A DNA stretch of 64,000 nt. Source: Verrucosispora sp. NA02020 (GTDB lineage: Bacteria; Actinomycetota; Actinomycetes; Mycobacteriales; Micromonosporaceae). The notes beneath the pieces are model-generated. The model saw only the letters and a program-made list of their open reading frames with translations. It did no database searches and had not been told where the DNA came from. How positions within the stretch are numbered: the stretch's first letter is position 1; every line of letters starts with the position of its first letter. Shown here piece after piece: positions 35,290 through 44,001 of this stretch. The position numbers were made by a program, and so were the translations under genes. Location: NCBI RefSeq assembly GCF_013364215.1, contig NZ_CP054923.1, positions 5,146,001 to 5,210,000 on the forward strand, given 5' to 3'.

Positions 35290-35937
35290 GTGACGGTCCG
35301 TCTGCAACTCGCCATCGACGCGCCGGAGCACTTCGCGCTCATCCCGCGAGTCGGCCGCTACTTCGACATCATCGAGGTCGGCACGCCCGTGCTCAAGCGC
35401 TTCGGGCTCGCCGCCATCAGCACCGTCCGGGAACTCGGCGCGGACACACCGGTGCTCGCCGACACCAAGACGGCCGACGGCGGCAGCCTGGAGGCCGAGA
35501 TGGTCTTCGCCGCCGGGGCCGCCATGATGACCGTGCTCGCGCACGCCTCCCCCGCCACCCGACGCGACACCGACGAGGTGGCCCGACGGTACGGGCGGGA
35601 GGTGGTGCTCGACACCATCCTCGACGGCGAACTGGACGTGGAGCCGCTGCTGGACGGCCGCGCACCGCAGGACGTCTGGCTGGCCCTGCACTCCCCGTCC
35701 GACGCCCGGCGGGCCGGTCTCGGCAACGAGGACCACATCGACCGGGTGGCCCAGCGCCGGGAACGCGGATTCCGCGTCTCCCTGGCCGGCGGCATCGGGC
35801 GCGCCAACCTGGCCCGCGCCCTGGAGGCCGCCCCCGACATCGTCGTGATCGGCTCGGGAGTCACCGAGGCCACCGACCCGGAAGGAGAAGCGGCATGGAT
35901 CAGGGCACAGGTCGACCTGTCGACTCCTGGCACCTGA
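35290..35937 (+). CDS. Hexulose-6-phosphate synthase-like (OMPDC-suprafamily) enzyme
   Basis: A 215-residue TIM-barrel protein resembling 3-hexulose-6-phosphate synthase and 3-keto-L-gulonate-6-phosphate decarboxylase. The active-site signature reads VLADTKTADGGSLEAE (compare DxKTxDxGxxEA in HPS). Strand 1 is LQLAIDAPEH and strand 2 DIIEVGTPVLKRFG. The phosphate-binding end is SLAGGIGRANL and IVVIGSGVT. Known relatives join formaldehyde to ribulose 5-phosphate or decarboxylate 3-keto acids. In this sugar import operon a lyase, decarboxylase or epimerase step on a 3-ketose phosphate is more plausible. It lies 3 bp after the ATPase gene and overlaps the isomerase gene by 43 bp. Confidence 0.82.
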   Translation: MTVRLQLAIDAPEHFALIPRVGRYFDIIEVGTPVLKRFGLAAISTVRELGADTPVLADTKTADGGSLEAEMVFAAGAAMMTVLAHASPATRRDTDEVARRYGREVVLDTILDGELDVEPLLDGRAPQDVWLALHSPSDARRAGLGNEDHIDRVAQRRERGFRVSLAGGIGRANLARALEAAPDIVVIGSGVTEATDPEGEAAWIRAQVDLSTPGT

Positions 35938-36446
35938 GCGGCACCGAACTGAGGTCGGTGCTCGCGGCGCTGCCCGTCGAGGAGTACGACCGGTTCGTCT
36001 CCTGCTTCGACGGCGTGGCCGAGGGCCGCCTCTTCTTCTCCGGGCAGGGCCGCTCCGGGCTCGCCGCGCAGATGGCCGCGATGCGTTTCATGCACCTCGG
36101 CCTGGCGGCGCACGTCGTCGGCGAGGCCACCGCGCCGTCGGTGCGATCGGGCGACACGTTGGTGATCGTGTCCGGCAGCGGGCAGACCCCCGTCAGTGTC
36201 GGCTTCGCACGGATCGCCCGCGCGGAGGGCGCGAAGGTGCTGCTGGTGACCCACCAACGGGAGAGCCCGCTGCGGGATCTCGCGGACGGTTCCATCGTCC
36301 TGCCGGCGGACGCCAGCCGACAGTTCGGCGGCACGCTCTTCGAGCAGTCGGCGCTGATCCTGCTCGACTCCGTGGTGCTGGAGCTGATGCGGGCGCTGCC
36401 GGACCCGGACGCCACGATGAGCTACCACCACACCAATCTCCAGTGA
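35895..36446 (+). CDS. 6-phospho-3-hexuloisomerase-like SIS-domain protein
   Basis: A 183-residue SIS-fold protein. The first sugar-phosphate loop is RLFFSGQGRSGLAAQMAAMRFMHLG, then SGDTLVIVSGSGQTPVSVGFARIA, and the C-terminus ends ATMSYHHTNLQ, all as in 6-phospho-3-hexuloisomerase (PHI). PHI converts D-arabino-3-hexulose 6-phosphate to fructose 6-phosphate. Together with the HPS-like enzyme it forms the classic RuMP pair, but here the pair sits in a carbohydrate uptake operon. ATG start with GAAGGAGAAG upstream, inside the end of the HPS-like gene; the stop overlaps the PfkB gene as GTGA. Confidence 0.85.
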   Translation: MDQGTGRPVDSWHLSGTELRSVLAALPVEEYDRFVSCFDGVAEGRLFFSGQGRSGLAAQMAAMRFMHLGLAAHVVGEATAPSVRSGDTLVIVSGSGQTPVSVGFARIARAEGAKVLLVTHQRESPLRDLADGSIVLPADASRQFGGTLFEQSALILLDSVVLELMRALPDPDATMSYHHTNLQ

Positions 36447-37378
36447 CCGCGTCGACCGGAGCCGGGGTGGCGCCCTCCGGCGTGGTCGTGGTGGGCGACC
36501 TCCTCGCCGACATCATCGAGCACGAGGACGGGACCCGTACCCGCCACCCCGGCGGTGCCGGGCTCAACCTCGCCGTCGGCGTACGGCGGCTCGGGACACC
36601 GGCGGCACTGGTGTCACCGGTCTCCGCCGACCGCCTCGGCGCGTGGTTGCGGGACGCGGTCACCGCCGAGGACGTCGCCCTGGTGCCACTGACCTGCGCG
36701 CTGCCGACCGGAACAGCGACGTCCCGGCGGGTGGCGGGAGAGCCTGCCTACGAGTTCTCCGAGGCGATCCAGAACCGGCGGTACGCGTACCCGGAGGCGG
36801 AGGTCGCGGCCATGGGCAGCGGTGCCGTCCTGGTCGTCAACTCGTACCCGATGGACGACCTAGGCCAGGTGCAGGCGCTCGTCGACGTCGTCCGCCGGAC
36901 CGGACGGACCTTCGTCGTCGACCCCAACGTGCGGCCCACGCTGGTGCGGGACGTCCCGGCGTACCGGTCGGGACTCCGCCGGCTCGCCACCGTCGCCGAC
37001 GTGGTCAAGCTGAGCCTGCAGGACATCGCCGACCTGCACGTCGAGGACCCCGAGCAGTTCGTGGCCGAGCTGCTGCGATCGGGGGTACGGGTGGTCGTGC
37101 TGACCCGGGCCGCCGACGGCGTGTCGGTGCACACGGCTGACGGGGTCGTGGCGACCGTACCCGTACCGGACCGACCCGGACCCGTCGTCGACACGATGGG
37201 CGCGGGCGACGCCACCCTCGCCCGCCTGGTGTGCGGCGTCGCCGAGGACGGCGTCGACCTGGACGCGGCGCGGTGGCGCGATCTTGCCCGCGAGGCGATG
37301 GACCTCGCGGCCGACATCTGCCGGATCTCCGGCGGCAACCTGGCCGCGCTGCGGCCCACAGGACGGAAAGAGCGATGA
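36443..37378 (+). CDS. PfkB-family carbohydrate kinase
   Basis: A 311-residue ribokinase-fold kinase. The N-terminal sugar-binding part has HPGGAGLNLAVGVRRLG, and the C-terminal ATP/catalytic motif is VVDTMGAGDATLARLVCGV (catalytic Asp in GAGD). It would phosphorylate the ketose released by the polyol dehydrogenase or the imported sugar. Start GTG overlaps the isomerase stop; its own stop overlaps the dehydrogenase ATG as ATGA, so the three genes are coupled. Confidence 0.92.
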   Translation: MTASTGAGVAPSGVVVVGDLLADIIEHEDGTRTRHPGGAGLNLAVGVRRLGTPAALVSPVSADRLGAWLRDAVTAEDVALVPLTCALPTGTATSRRVAGEPAYEFSEAIQNRRYAYPEAEVAAMGSGAVLVVNSYPMDDLGQVQALVDVVRRTGRTFVVDPNVRPTLVRDVPAYRSGLRRLATVADVVKLSLQDIADLHVEDPEQFVAELLRSGVRVVVLTRAADGVSVHTADGVVATVPVPDRPGPVVDTMGAGDATLARLVCGVAEDGVDLDAARWRDLAREAMDLAADICRISGGNLAALRPTGRKER

Positions 37379-38859
37379 GGGAACTGAGCAACGCGAGCCT
37401 GACCTCGCTGCCCAGCGAGGTCGAGGCGCCCCGCTACGACCGGGCGGCACTGCGCGGCGGGATCGTGCACTTCGGTGTCGGGCACTTCCACCGCTCGCAC
37501 CAGGCGATGTATCTCGACGAACTCATGCGCCGGGGGCAGGGCATGGACTGGGCGGTGCACGGCGTGGGCGTCCGCCCCGCCGACGAGGGCACCCGCAACC
37601 GGCTCGCCGCGCAGGACCATCTCTACACGCTGACGGTGAAGGAGCCGGACGGCAGCCGACGCAACCGGGTGATCGGCTCGCTGCTGAGCACCGGGTACGC
37701 CCCGCAGGACCCGACCGGCGTCGTGGAGCGCATCGCCGACCCGGCCACCCGCGTCGTGTCGCTGACCATCACCGAGGGCGGGTACGGGATCGACCAGGTG
37801 ACGGGCGAGTTCACCGGCGACTCCGCCCCGATCCGCGCGGACCTGGACGCCGACGTGCCGAACGCGACACCGTTCGGGTTGGTGCTCCAGGCGATGCGAC
37901 TGCGGCGCGCCCGGGGCCTGGGCGGGCTGACCGTGATGTCCTGCGACAACATCCAGGAGAACGGCGTGGTGTCCCGCGCCGCGTTCCTCGGCTTCGCCGG
38001 GATGAAGGACCCCGAGCTGGCCCGGTGGATGGCACAGGAGGTCTCCTTCCCGAACTCGATGGTGGACCGGGTGACCCCGGCGACCGTGGACGCCGACCGG
38101 GCGTACCTGGAGCGGACCTTCGGCTACCGGGACCGCTGGCCGGTCACCGCCGAGCCGTTCCACCAGTGGGTGCTGGAGGACACCTTCGTCGCCGGCCGCC
38201 CACCGCTGGAGGACGTCGGCGTGGACATCGTCGGGGACGTCGAGCCGTACGAGCTGATGAAGCTGCGGTTGGCGAACGGCACCCACCAGGCGCTCTGCTA
38301 CTTCGGTTTCCTGCTGGGGCACCGGTACGTGCACGAGGCCATCACCGACCCGGACGTCCAGGCGCTGCTGCTGCGGTACATCGACGAGGAGGCCGTACCG
38401 ACGCTCAAGCCGATCGCCGGGGTCGACTTCCGGGCGTACGGCCGCACGGTGGTCGCGCGCTTCGGCAACCCGGAGATCCAGGATCCGTTGACCCGGATCT
38501 GCGCCGACACCTCGGACCGGATCCCGAAGTTCCTGCTGCCCGTGGTGACCGCACAGCTCGCCGACGGCGGGCCGGTGGGCATCTGCGCCGCCGTCGTGGC
38601 GGCCTGGGCGCGGTACGCCGAGGGCACCGACGAGCAGGGCCAGCCGATCGACGTGGTGGATCCGCGTCGGGACAGCCTGATGGCCGCCGCGCGGCGCAAC
38701 GGGGACGACCCGACCGCCTTCATCGCGGACCGGTCGCTCTTCGGCGCTCTCGCGGACTCCCCCCGGTTCGTCGAGGCCTACGTCGAGGCCCTGCGACTGA
38801 TCCGGACCGGCGGCGTGCGCGCCGCCCTGCGGCAGATCGTGGCGACACCGTCCCACTGA
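37375..38859 (+). CDS. Mannitol dehydrogenase-family polyol oxidoreductase
   Basis: A 494-residue long-chain polyol dehydrogenase. The nucleotide-binding start is GGIVHFGVGHFHRSHQAMYLD, and the catalytic region shows LTVMSCDNIQENGVVSR, SFPNSMVDRVTP and KLRLANGTHQALCYFG (catalytic Lys near KLRLANG). Family members oxidise mannitol, arabinitol, fructuronate or similar polyols with NAD. It is the last gene of the operon, so the imported compound is likely a polyol or hexuronate that is first oxidised to a ketose. The gene ends in a run of 29-bp repeats. Confidence 0.92.
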   Translation: MRELSNASLTSLPSEVEAPRYDRAALRGGIVHFGVGHFHRSHQAMYLDELMRRGQGMDWAVHGVGVRPADEGTRNRLAAQDHLYTLTVKEPDGSRRNRVIGSLLSTGYAPQDPTGVVERIADPATRVVSLTITEGGYGIDQVTGEFTGDSAPIRADLDADVPNATPFGLVLQAMRLRRARGLGGLTVMSCDNIQENGVVSRAAFLGFAGMKDPELARWMAQEVSFPNSMVDRVTPATVDADRAYLERTFGYRDRWPVTAEPFHQWVLEDTFVAGRPPLEDVGVDIVGDVEPYELMKLRLANGTHQALCYFGFLLGHRYVHEAITDPDVQALLLRYIDEEAVPTLKPIAGVDFRAYGRTVVARFGNPEIQDPLTRICADTSDRIPKFLLPVVTAQLADGGPVGICAAVVAAWARYAEGTDEQGQPIDVVDPRRDSLMAAARRNGDDPTAFIADRSLFGALADSPRFVEAYVEALRLIRTGGVRAALRQIVATPSH

Positions 38860-38955
38860 GCCGGGACCAGTCGGCACCGTCCCGCTGAGCCGGGACCAGT
38901 CGGCACCGTCCCGCTGAGCCGGGACCAGTCGGCACCGTCCCGCTGAGCCGGGACG
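38843..38955. repeat. Tandem 29-bp repeats after the polyol operon
   Basis: Three exact units begin at 38857, 38886 and 38915, with a truncated fourth at 38944 and a degenerate half-unit before the first, inside the gene's last codons. Each unit carries an inverted repeat CGGGAC...GTCCCG that could fold into a small hairpin. There are no spacers, so this is not a CRISPR array. Confidence 0.85.
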
Positions 38956-38974
38956 TGTCAGACGCCGTACAGCT

Positions 38975-39011
38975 TTCCGGCCCGCCGCGCTGTCGCGCTG
39001 GCGGGCCGGAA
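38975..39011. terminator. Hairpin terminator between convergent genes
   Basis: A 12-bp perfect stem (TTCCGGCCCGCC with 39000-39011) and a 13-nt loop, between the polyol dehydrogenase and the sulfurtransferase. Confidence 0.75.
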
Positions 39012-39033
39012 GGCCTACGGGGGTGGGACGCGC

Positions 39034-39909
39034 TCAGCCGACCTCGACGGGCAGCGACGGGTCGCTGGTCCACTCGCGCAGCGAGCCGTCGTACACGGCC
39101 ACGTCGGTCTCCCCGATCAGGCGCAGTGCCAGGGCGTCGCCGGTGGCCGCGATGCCTCCGCCGCAGTAGGTGACCTTCCGGCCCGGCTGGGCCTGCACCT
39201 CCTGGAAGATCTCCCGCAGCTCCGGCACCGGCCGGAAGGTCCCGTCGGCCGGGTCGAGCAGCGCGGCGACGAAGACGTTGCGGCTGCCGGGGATCCGGCC
39301 GGGGCGGGCGTAGTTGATCGTCTCGGTGGCGTGGTGGTCCTCGGGCGACAGCGAGTTGATCAGGCAGGCTCCGCTGACGTTCTCCACCACCTGCTTGACC
39401 TCGTCCAGATCGGCGAAGAGTTCCGGCCGGGGCGTGCCGACGAACTGCGCGGGCGGGTAGCTCTCCTCGCCGTCGCGGGTCGGCCGGCCCTCGGCGGTCC
39501 ACTTGCCGAACCCGCCGTCGAGGACGGCCACGTTGTCGAAGCCGTTCGCGAGCAGCAGCCACCACACCCGGGTGGCCCAGAAGACGTTGGCCGCGTAGAC
39601 CACGACCGCCGTGTCCGGGCCGATGCCCAGTCGGCCCGCCGCCGCGGCGAAGCGCTCCGGAGAGGGCTTGGTGAACCAGCCGCCGTCCGGCTCGGAGAGG
39701 TCGTCGATGATGTCGGCGAACGCCGCCGACGGGATGTGCGCGGTCAGGTACTCGGGGCGACCGGACGTCTGGGACCAGTCCTGACCGGCCTCGCTCGGCG
39801 GGGCCAGGTGCACGGTCGCGTCGAGGATCCGCAGGTCCGGGTGGTCGAGGTGCTGGGCGAGCCACTCGGTGGACACGAGCGGGGTGGGCAGGTCGAGGGT
39901 GCGTGCCAT
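39034..39909 (-). CDS. sseA: Thiosulfate/3-mercaptopyruvate sulfurtransferase (rhodanese)
   Basis: A 291-residue two-domain rhodanese. The N-terminal inactive domain contains TPLVSTEWLAQHLDHPDLRILDA and the HIPSAAFAD linker; the C-terminal domain has the active-site loop VTYCGGGIAATGDAL with the persulfide-forming Cys. It transfers sulfur from thiosulfate or 3-mercaptopyruvate to acceptors in the cytoplasm. The loop sequence CGGGIAA differs from the classic CRxGx[RT], so the preferred donor is unclear. It is monocistronic. The intergenic DNA before it (39910-40041) is relatively A/T-rich and should hold its promoter. Confidence 0.9.
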   Translation of the reverse strand: MARTLDLPTPLVSTEWLAQHLDHPDLRILDATVHLAPPSEAGQDWSQTSGRPEYLTAHIPSAAFADIIDDLSEPDGGWFTKPSPERFAAAAGRLGIGPDTAVVVYAANVFWATRVWWLLLANGFDNVAVLDGGFGKWTAEGRPTRDGEESYPPAQFVGTPRPELFADLDEVKQVVENVSGACLINSLSPEDHHATETINYARPGRIPGSRNVFVAALLDPADGTFRPVPELREIFQEVQAQPGRKVTYCGGGIAATGDALALRLIGETDVAVYDGSLREWTSDPSLPVEVG

Positions 39910-40041
39910 GAGTCCTCCTGTCGCCGGGATTCCCTATCTTGGCAATCGGGATTACCTTCGCGACAATACGGCCCCGACCTGCGGATATTTCGGCGAGTGG
40001 TGGAGCTCACCCGCCGCTTGCGGGGGTAGCCATCGACGGAC

Positions 40042-40076
40042 GGCAGGCCGGGGAGGACGGGCCTCCCCGGCCTGCC
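40042..40076 (-). terminator. Hairpin terminator of the metzincin gene
   Basis: A 15-bp perfect stem (40042-40056 with 40062-40076) and a 5-nt loop, 6 bp after the stop codon of the minus-strand metalloprotease gene. Confidence 0.85.
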
Positions 40077-40082
40077 CGCCGG

Positions 40083-43000
40083 TCAGTGCACGGTGAGGTT
40101 GCCGCCGGTCAGCGCCACCTCGCCGGTCCCGCCTCCCGTCCAGTCGGACGAGAAGACCAGGGTGCCGCCCTGCCAGAGGGTGATGCCGACGGTGTCGTGA
40201 CGTCCCGGCGCGCCCCGGTCGGTCACCGTCACCGCCAGCGTCAGCCCGGCGGCCACCAGCTTGCCCCGGCCGTCGTAGAGACCGGCCTGGTAGCGCACCG
40301 ACGCCGACCTACCGGCCGAGGTGATGCCGAGACCGTCGACGGCGGTGGTCCGGACCTTGTAGTCGGTGCCGTCGGAGCGGTACGTGATCTCCGCGTGGCC
40401 CGACGCCGCCTTCTTCGCGGTGGCCGGCTTCGCGTTCAGGTTCACCGAGACCTTCGACGCCCGGTCCGCCGGGTGGGTGCCGGCCGGCCGGGTGGCGGTC
40501 AGGTGGCCGCCCCCGGTGAGGAATCCGCCGTCGGACCGCGCGACCGTCACCGTGGCGGTGGTGCCACCGGTGTAGGTGCCGCCGACCGTGGCGGTCACCG
40601 TGTGCGCGCCCGCCGGCAGGGTCGCCGTGCAGGCCGCCGTACCAGTGGTGGTGGCCGGGGCGACCAGGTCCACGCGGGCGGTGCAGAGCGTGGCCCCACC
40701 CGCGGTGAAGGTCACCGTGGCGGTACGCAGGTCGCCGCCGGTGGTGTCGGCCGACGACGGCAGCACGGAGCTGTCCCGAACCACGGCCCGCAGCAGGGCC
40801 CGACCGGCGGCACCGGCGGTCGCGGTGCTGACCAGGGTGTCACCGGCCCAGGTCAGGGCCGCGTTCTCCGGGCTGACGGTGACGGTGAACGTGGTGCTGC
40901 CGACCAGCCCGGTGCCGTCGGTCACCGTGACGGTGACCGGATACGTGCCCGGGGCTGCCGACGTGGTGCCGGTGACGGTCCAGCTCCGGGCGCCGGGGCG
41001 GGTGTCCGCTCCGGAGGTGCCCGCGACGGTGAGCGCCAGACCGGCCGGCAGACCGGTGGCGGTCGCGGTCAGCGTCGACCCGGCGCCGTCGGCGTCGGTC
41101 GCCCGGACGGTCACCGTCGGCGAGAGGGCGTCGCTGTACTGCACGTCGACTCCCGCCGCCGGGGCGTCGGTGGAGACCTCGGGGGCGGCGCGGACGCCGA
41201 ACTCGGCGTCGTTGACGGCGAAGAAGACGTTGCCGACCGCCTCGATCCTGATCCGTGCCTCGTCGGTCGCCACGTTCGGCAGGGTCACCGTCGCACTACC
41301 GGTGTTCGGCGTGCTCTGGGCCAGCACGTACGGGAAGGTCCCGCCACCGTTGACCGAGAGCGTGATCTTCACGTGGCCGACGTTCACCGGCGCCACGTCG
41401 GTGCCGGCGACGTCCCAGGTGACGGTCTGGGCCGTACCACCGTCGAGCACGGCGGCCTCGGCCTGCGAGGTGACCAGGAACGGTCCGGCGTCCGGGGCCA
41501 GCCGCAGCGCGACGTCGGCACTACCGATCCCGCCCCCGCCCGGCCGACCGTCCCGGGCGGTGAGCTTGAAGTTCAGGGTCCGGTCGTTGTTCACACCGAC
41601 CCAGTCCCGGGTGGGCAGGAACTCCGAGTAGCAGTCCAGGATCTCCGGCGGGACGTTGGAGGCGCTGCCGCTGGCCGGGGGTGCCGGCGGGGTGGGGCAG
41701 GCACCCGTACGGGCGTTGGTGTTGCCGACCAGCACCTGCGCGAGGTCCGGGAAGACCCGGGTGGAGTCGGTGGTGACGGCGTTCTGACCCGGCGAGTGGT
41801 ACTTCAGGGCGTCCTCGGGCGACACCCACGCCGGTTCGCCGAAGACCCGGAACAGCGGCCCGTTGGTCTTGGTGTTGTTCACCAGCGCGGTGCCGGCGCT
41901 GCCACCCCGGTCGTTCTGCTCCCACAGGTAGGTCAGCGTGTCGCCGTCGACGTCGGTGGCGCTGCCGGTGAGCGCGAACGGCGTACGCACCGGGATGGTC
42001 AGACCGTCCGGCACGGTGACCACCGGGGCGTGGTTGGTGGTCTGCTCGACCAGGTGGCCGCCGTTGTCGACGGCACCTCCCTTGGCGGTCTCGCCGACGA
42101 AGCCGGTGGCCCCGGTGAGATCGCCCAGGGTCAGCGGGGCCACGTCGGTGGCGGCCAGGGTGCCGCCGAAGGTGACCTGGAATCCGGTGTCGTTGAGCGT
42201 GCCGCTGCCCCCGAAGGCGGCCACGGTGACCGTCGCGCCGGCCGGCCAGCCCGCGATCGACTCGACGGCGGCCTTGATCCCGGCGGTGGTGTAGTTGGCC
42301 CCGCGCACGATCGGCGCCGAGGTCGCGTCGCCGTAGCCGAGGGTGAACGAGTCACCGGCGGTGTCGAAGTCGCGCAACGAGACGGTCTGCACCTCGTTGA
42401 TCGCCGGCCGGCTCGACGTGACGAAGTTCGTGATCTCGGTGAAGGTCCGGTGCGACCAGTACGGGTCGGTGTGCGGCTGGAGGTTGTCCTGCTGGCAGAT
42501 GCCCGCGTACGCCATGATCGACGAACCGCTGCCCGGCTCGTACGAGTTGGCCGCGCTGCGGTTGCCGCCCGAGCAGTTCCACTGGTTGCCGTTGAAGGTG
42601 TGGTTGCCGGCGAACTGGTGCCCGATCTCGTGTGCCACGTAGTCGACGGCGAAGTAGTCGCCGACCGGGTTGGGCAGGCCGGTGCAGCCGCGCGCCTTGC
42701 CGTCACCGCCGACCACGCCGAGGCCGGCGATGCCGCCGCCGCTCAGTCCGAGACCGATGTGGCCGACGTCGTAGTTGCCCGCGCCGACGAGTTGGCCGAG
42801 CACGATCCGGTTGCGGTTGAGCAGCCCGCTGCTGCACCCGGTCAGCTGCGCCGGGGTGTAGCAGCCGGCGCTGCCACAGGGGCCGTTCGGCTCGGTGGCC
42901 AGCGCCGGGGTGTTCAGGTTCGTCTTCTCGGTGTCGTTGACCAGGACGAGCCGGATCGCGGTCTCGTCCTCGTAGATCTGGTTCACCCGGTTGATCAGCG

Positions 43001-43790
43001 TGACCTTCGCGGCCGTCACGTTCTCCACGCCGAAGAAGGTGGCGTACGACGGGTCGGTGACGAACGCGAGACGGTAGGTGCGCAGCGTCACCAGTGGGCC
43101 GACCACCGGCTCGTCGTGCGCCTCCTCGATCTCGTCGTGCAGGTGGTGCGCCGCCGACTCGACGTCCTCCCGCTCCACGAACTCACCGTTCTGGTTCGTC
43201 AGGTCGCGGGCGAAGTAGCTCGCGTACAGGCTCTGGTCGCGGTGGTAGTAGGGGTCGATGTACCACGCGCCGTCAGCGGACCGGACCGAGGCGTGGAAGC
43301 CGAGCGGAGTGAGATCGGCGCGGATCGTCGCGGTCGGGTCGTCCAGGCCCGTGCCGGCGTACGTGCTGATCTCCGGGTGGGCGGCGGCCAGTTCCGGCTC
43401 CATCACCGGCGACTCCGCCAGCGCGAAACGCTGGAAGGTCCCGTCGGGGGCGGGCAGGGACACCACCTGCTGGGGCTGGCCCGCCGCGCGGCGCTGCTCC
43501 GCCGGTGCCCTCTCCAGCAGGCGCTGCATGCCGCCCCGGTCCAGTGTGTAGGCGGACAGGTGCGCCGCCTCGATGGCGGCCGGACGGCCTGCTTTGGTGG
43601 CGGCGGGTGTGCCGTCCACCTTGCGCCACGGGCCGTCGGCCGAGGGGGCGGCGGCGGCCGGGGTGGAGGTCAGCAGGATCGGTGACATCGTCGCCACCAA
43701 TGCCATGGCCAGCACGGCGGCCAGGCGGGGTCGGTGTGACCGGGTGTGTCCGGACCGTCCGCCCGGTCGAGGGGTGCGGAAGCGCCTCAA
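40083..43790 (-). CDS. Large secreted metzincin (M12B reprolysin-like) with Ig-like repeats
   Basis: A 1235-residue secreted protein. The signal peptide has a basic start, a hydrophobic core (AAVLAMALVATMSPILL) and AxA sites. A propeptide follows, then a reprolysin-like domain with DYVAHEIGHQFAGNHTFNG (H387, E388, H391, H397) and the Met-turn SSIMAYAGIC. After this come PKD/HYR-like and Ig-like modules rich in Thr and Val (GLPAGLALTVAGTSG and TVTATVGGTYTGGTTATVTV), ending in a beta-rich domain. It probably degrades extracellular protein. The TTG start (43790) has GGGAG 6 nt upstream; ATG 43823 is an alternative that adds 11 residues. Monocistronic. Confidence 0.88.
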   Translation of the reverse strand: MRRFRTPRPGGRSGHTRSHRPRLAAVLAMALVATMSPILLTSTPAAAAPSADGPWRKVDGTPAATKAGRPAAIEAAHLSAYTLDRGGMQRLLERAPAEQRRAAGQPQQVVSLPAPDGTFQRFALAESPVMEPELAAAHPEISTYAGTGLDDPTATIRADLTPLGFHASVRSADGAWYIDPYYHRDQSLYASYFARDLTNQNGEFVEREDVESAAHHLHDEIEEAHDEPVVGPLVTLRTYRLAFVTDPSYATFFGVENVTAAKVTLINRVNQIYEDETAIRLVLVNDTEKTNLNTPALATEPNGPCGSAGCYTPAQLTGCSSGLLNRNRIVLGQLVGAGNYDVGHIGLGLSGGGIAGLGVVGGDGKARGCTGLPNPVGDYFAVDYVAHEIGHQFAGNHTFNGNQWNCSGGNRSAANSYEPGSGSSIMAYAGICQQDNLQPHTDPYWSHRTFTEITNFVTSSRPAINEVQTVSLRDFDTAGDSFTLGYGDATSAPIVRGANYTTAGIKAAVESIAGWPAGATVTVAAFGGSGTLNDTGFQVTFGGTLAATDVAPLTLGDLTGATGFVGETAKGGAVDNGGHLVEQTTNHAPVVTVPDGLTIPVRTPFALTGSATDVDGDTLTYLWEQNDRGGSAGTALVNNTKTNGPLFRVFGEPAWVSPEDALKYHSPGQNAVTTDSTRVFPDLAQVLVGNTNARTGACPTPPAPPASGSASNVPPEILDCYSEFLPTRDWVGVNNDRTLNFKLTARDGRPGGGGIGSADVALRLAPDAGPFLVTSQAEAAVLDGGTAQTVTWDVAGTDVAPVNVGHVKITLSVNGGGTFPYVLAQSTPNTGSATVTLPNVATDEARIRIEAVGNVFFAVNDAEFGVRAAPEVSTDAPAAGVDVQYSDALSPTVTVRATDADGAGSTLTATATGLPAGLALTVAGTSGADTRPGARSWTVTGTTSAAPGTYPVTVTVTDGTGLVGSTTFTVTVSPENAALTWAGDTLVSTATAGAAGRALLRAVVRDSSVLPSSADTTGGDLRTATVTFTAGGATLCTARVDLVAPATTTGTAACTATLPAGAHTVTATVGGTYTGGTTATVTVARSDGGFLTGGGHLTATRPAGTHPADRASKVSVNLNAKPATAKKAASGHAEITYRSDGTDYKVRTTAVDGLGITSAGRSASVRYQAGLYDGRGKLVAAGLTLAVTVTDRGAPGRHDTVGITLWQGGTLVFSSDWTGGGTGEVALTGGNLTVH

Positions 43791-44001
43791 CTCGTCTCCC
43801 TGGTGATGAGGGGTGCGACCCATCGCGCCGTCCGGGTCGACGGGCAGCGCGAGTGATCGATGGATGGGCCAGACCCTAACCGGACGGCGGAGGACGAACA
43901 TCAGCCGAACAGGGGAAGATCCTCTGGAAGGGAACCGCCGCCGCCGGTCGCAACGCGACTGTCACCGGATCGTCACACCGTCGACCGTCCCGTTCGGAGG
44001 G

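Noticed and set aside
38857-38943. Short direct repeats of CRISPR-like length (29 bp)
   Set aside because: The units are contiguous with no spacers, and there are no cas genes in the window. This is a simple tandem repeat.
39939-43685. 1248-aa open frame opposite the metzincin gene
   Set aside because: Its amino-acid composition (Arg/Gly/Val/Asp-rich, no motifs) is that of a high-GC antisense shadow. The minus strand has a clear signal peptide, zinc motif and terminator.
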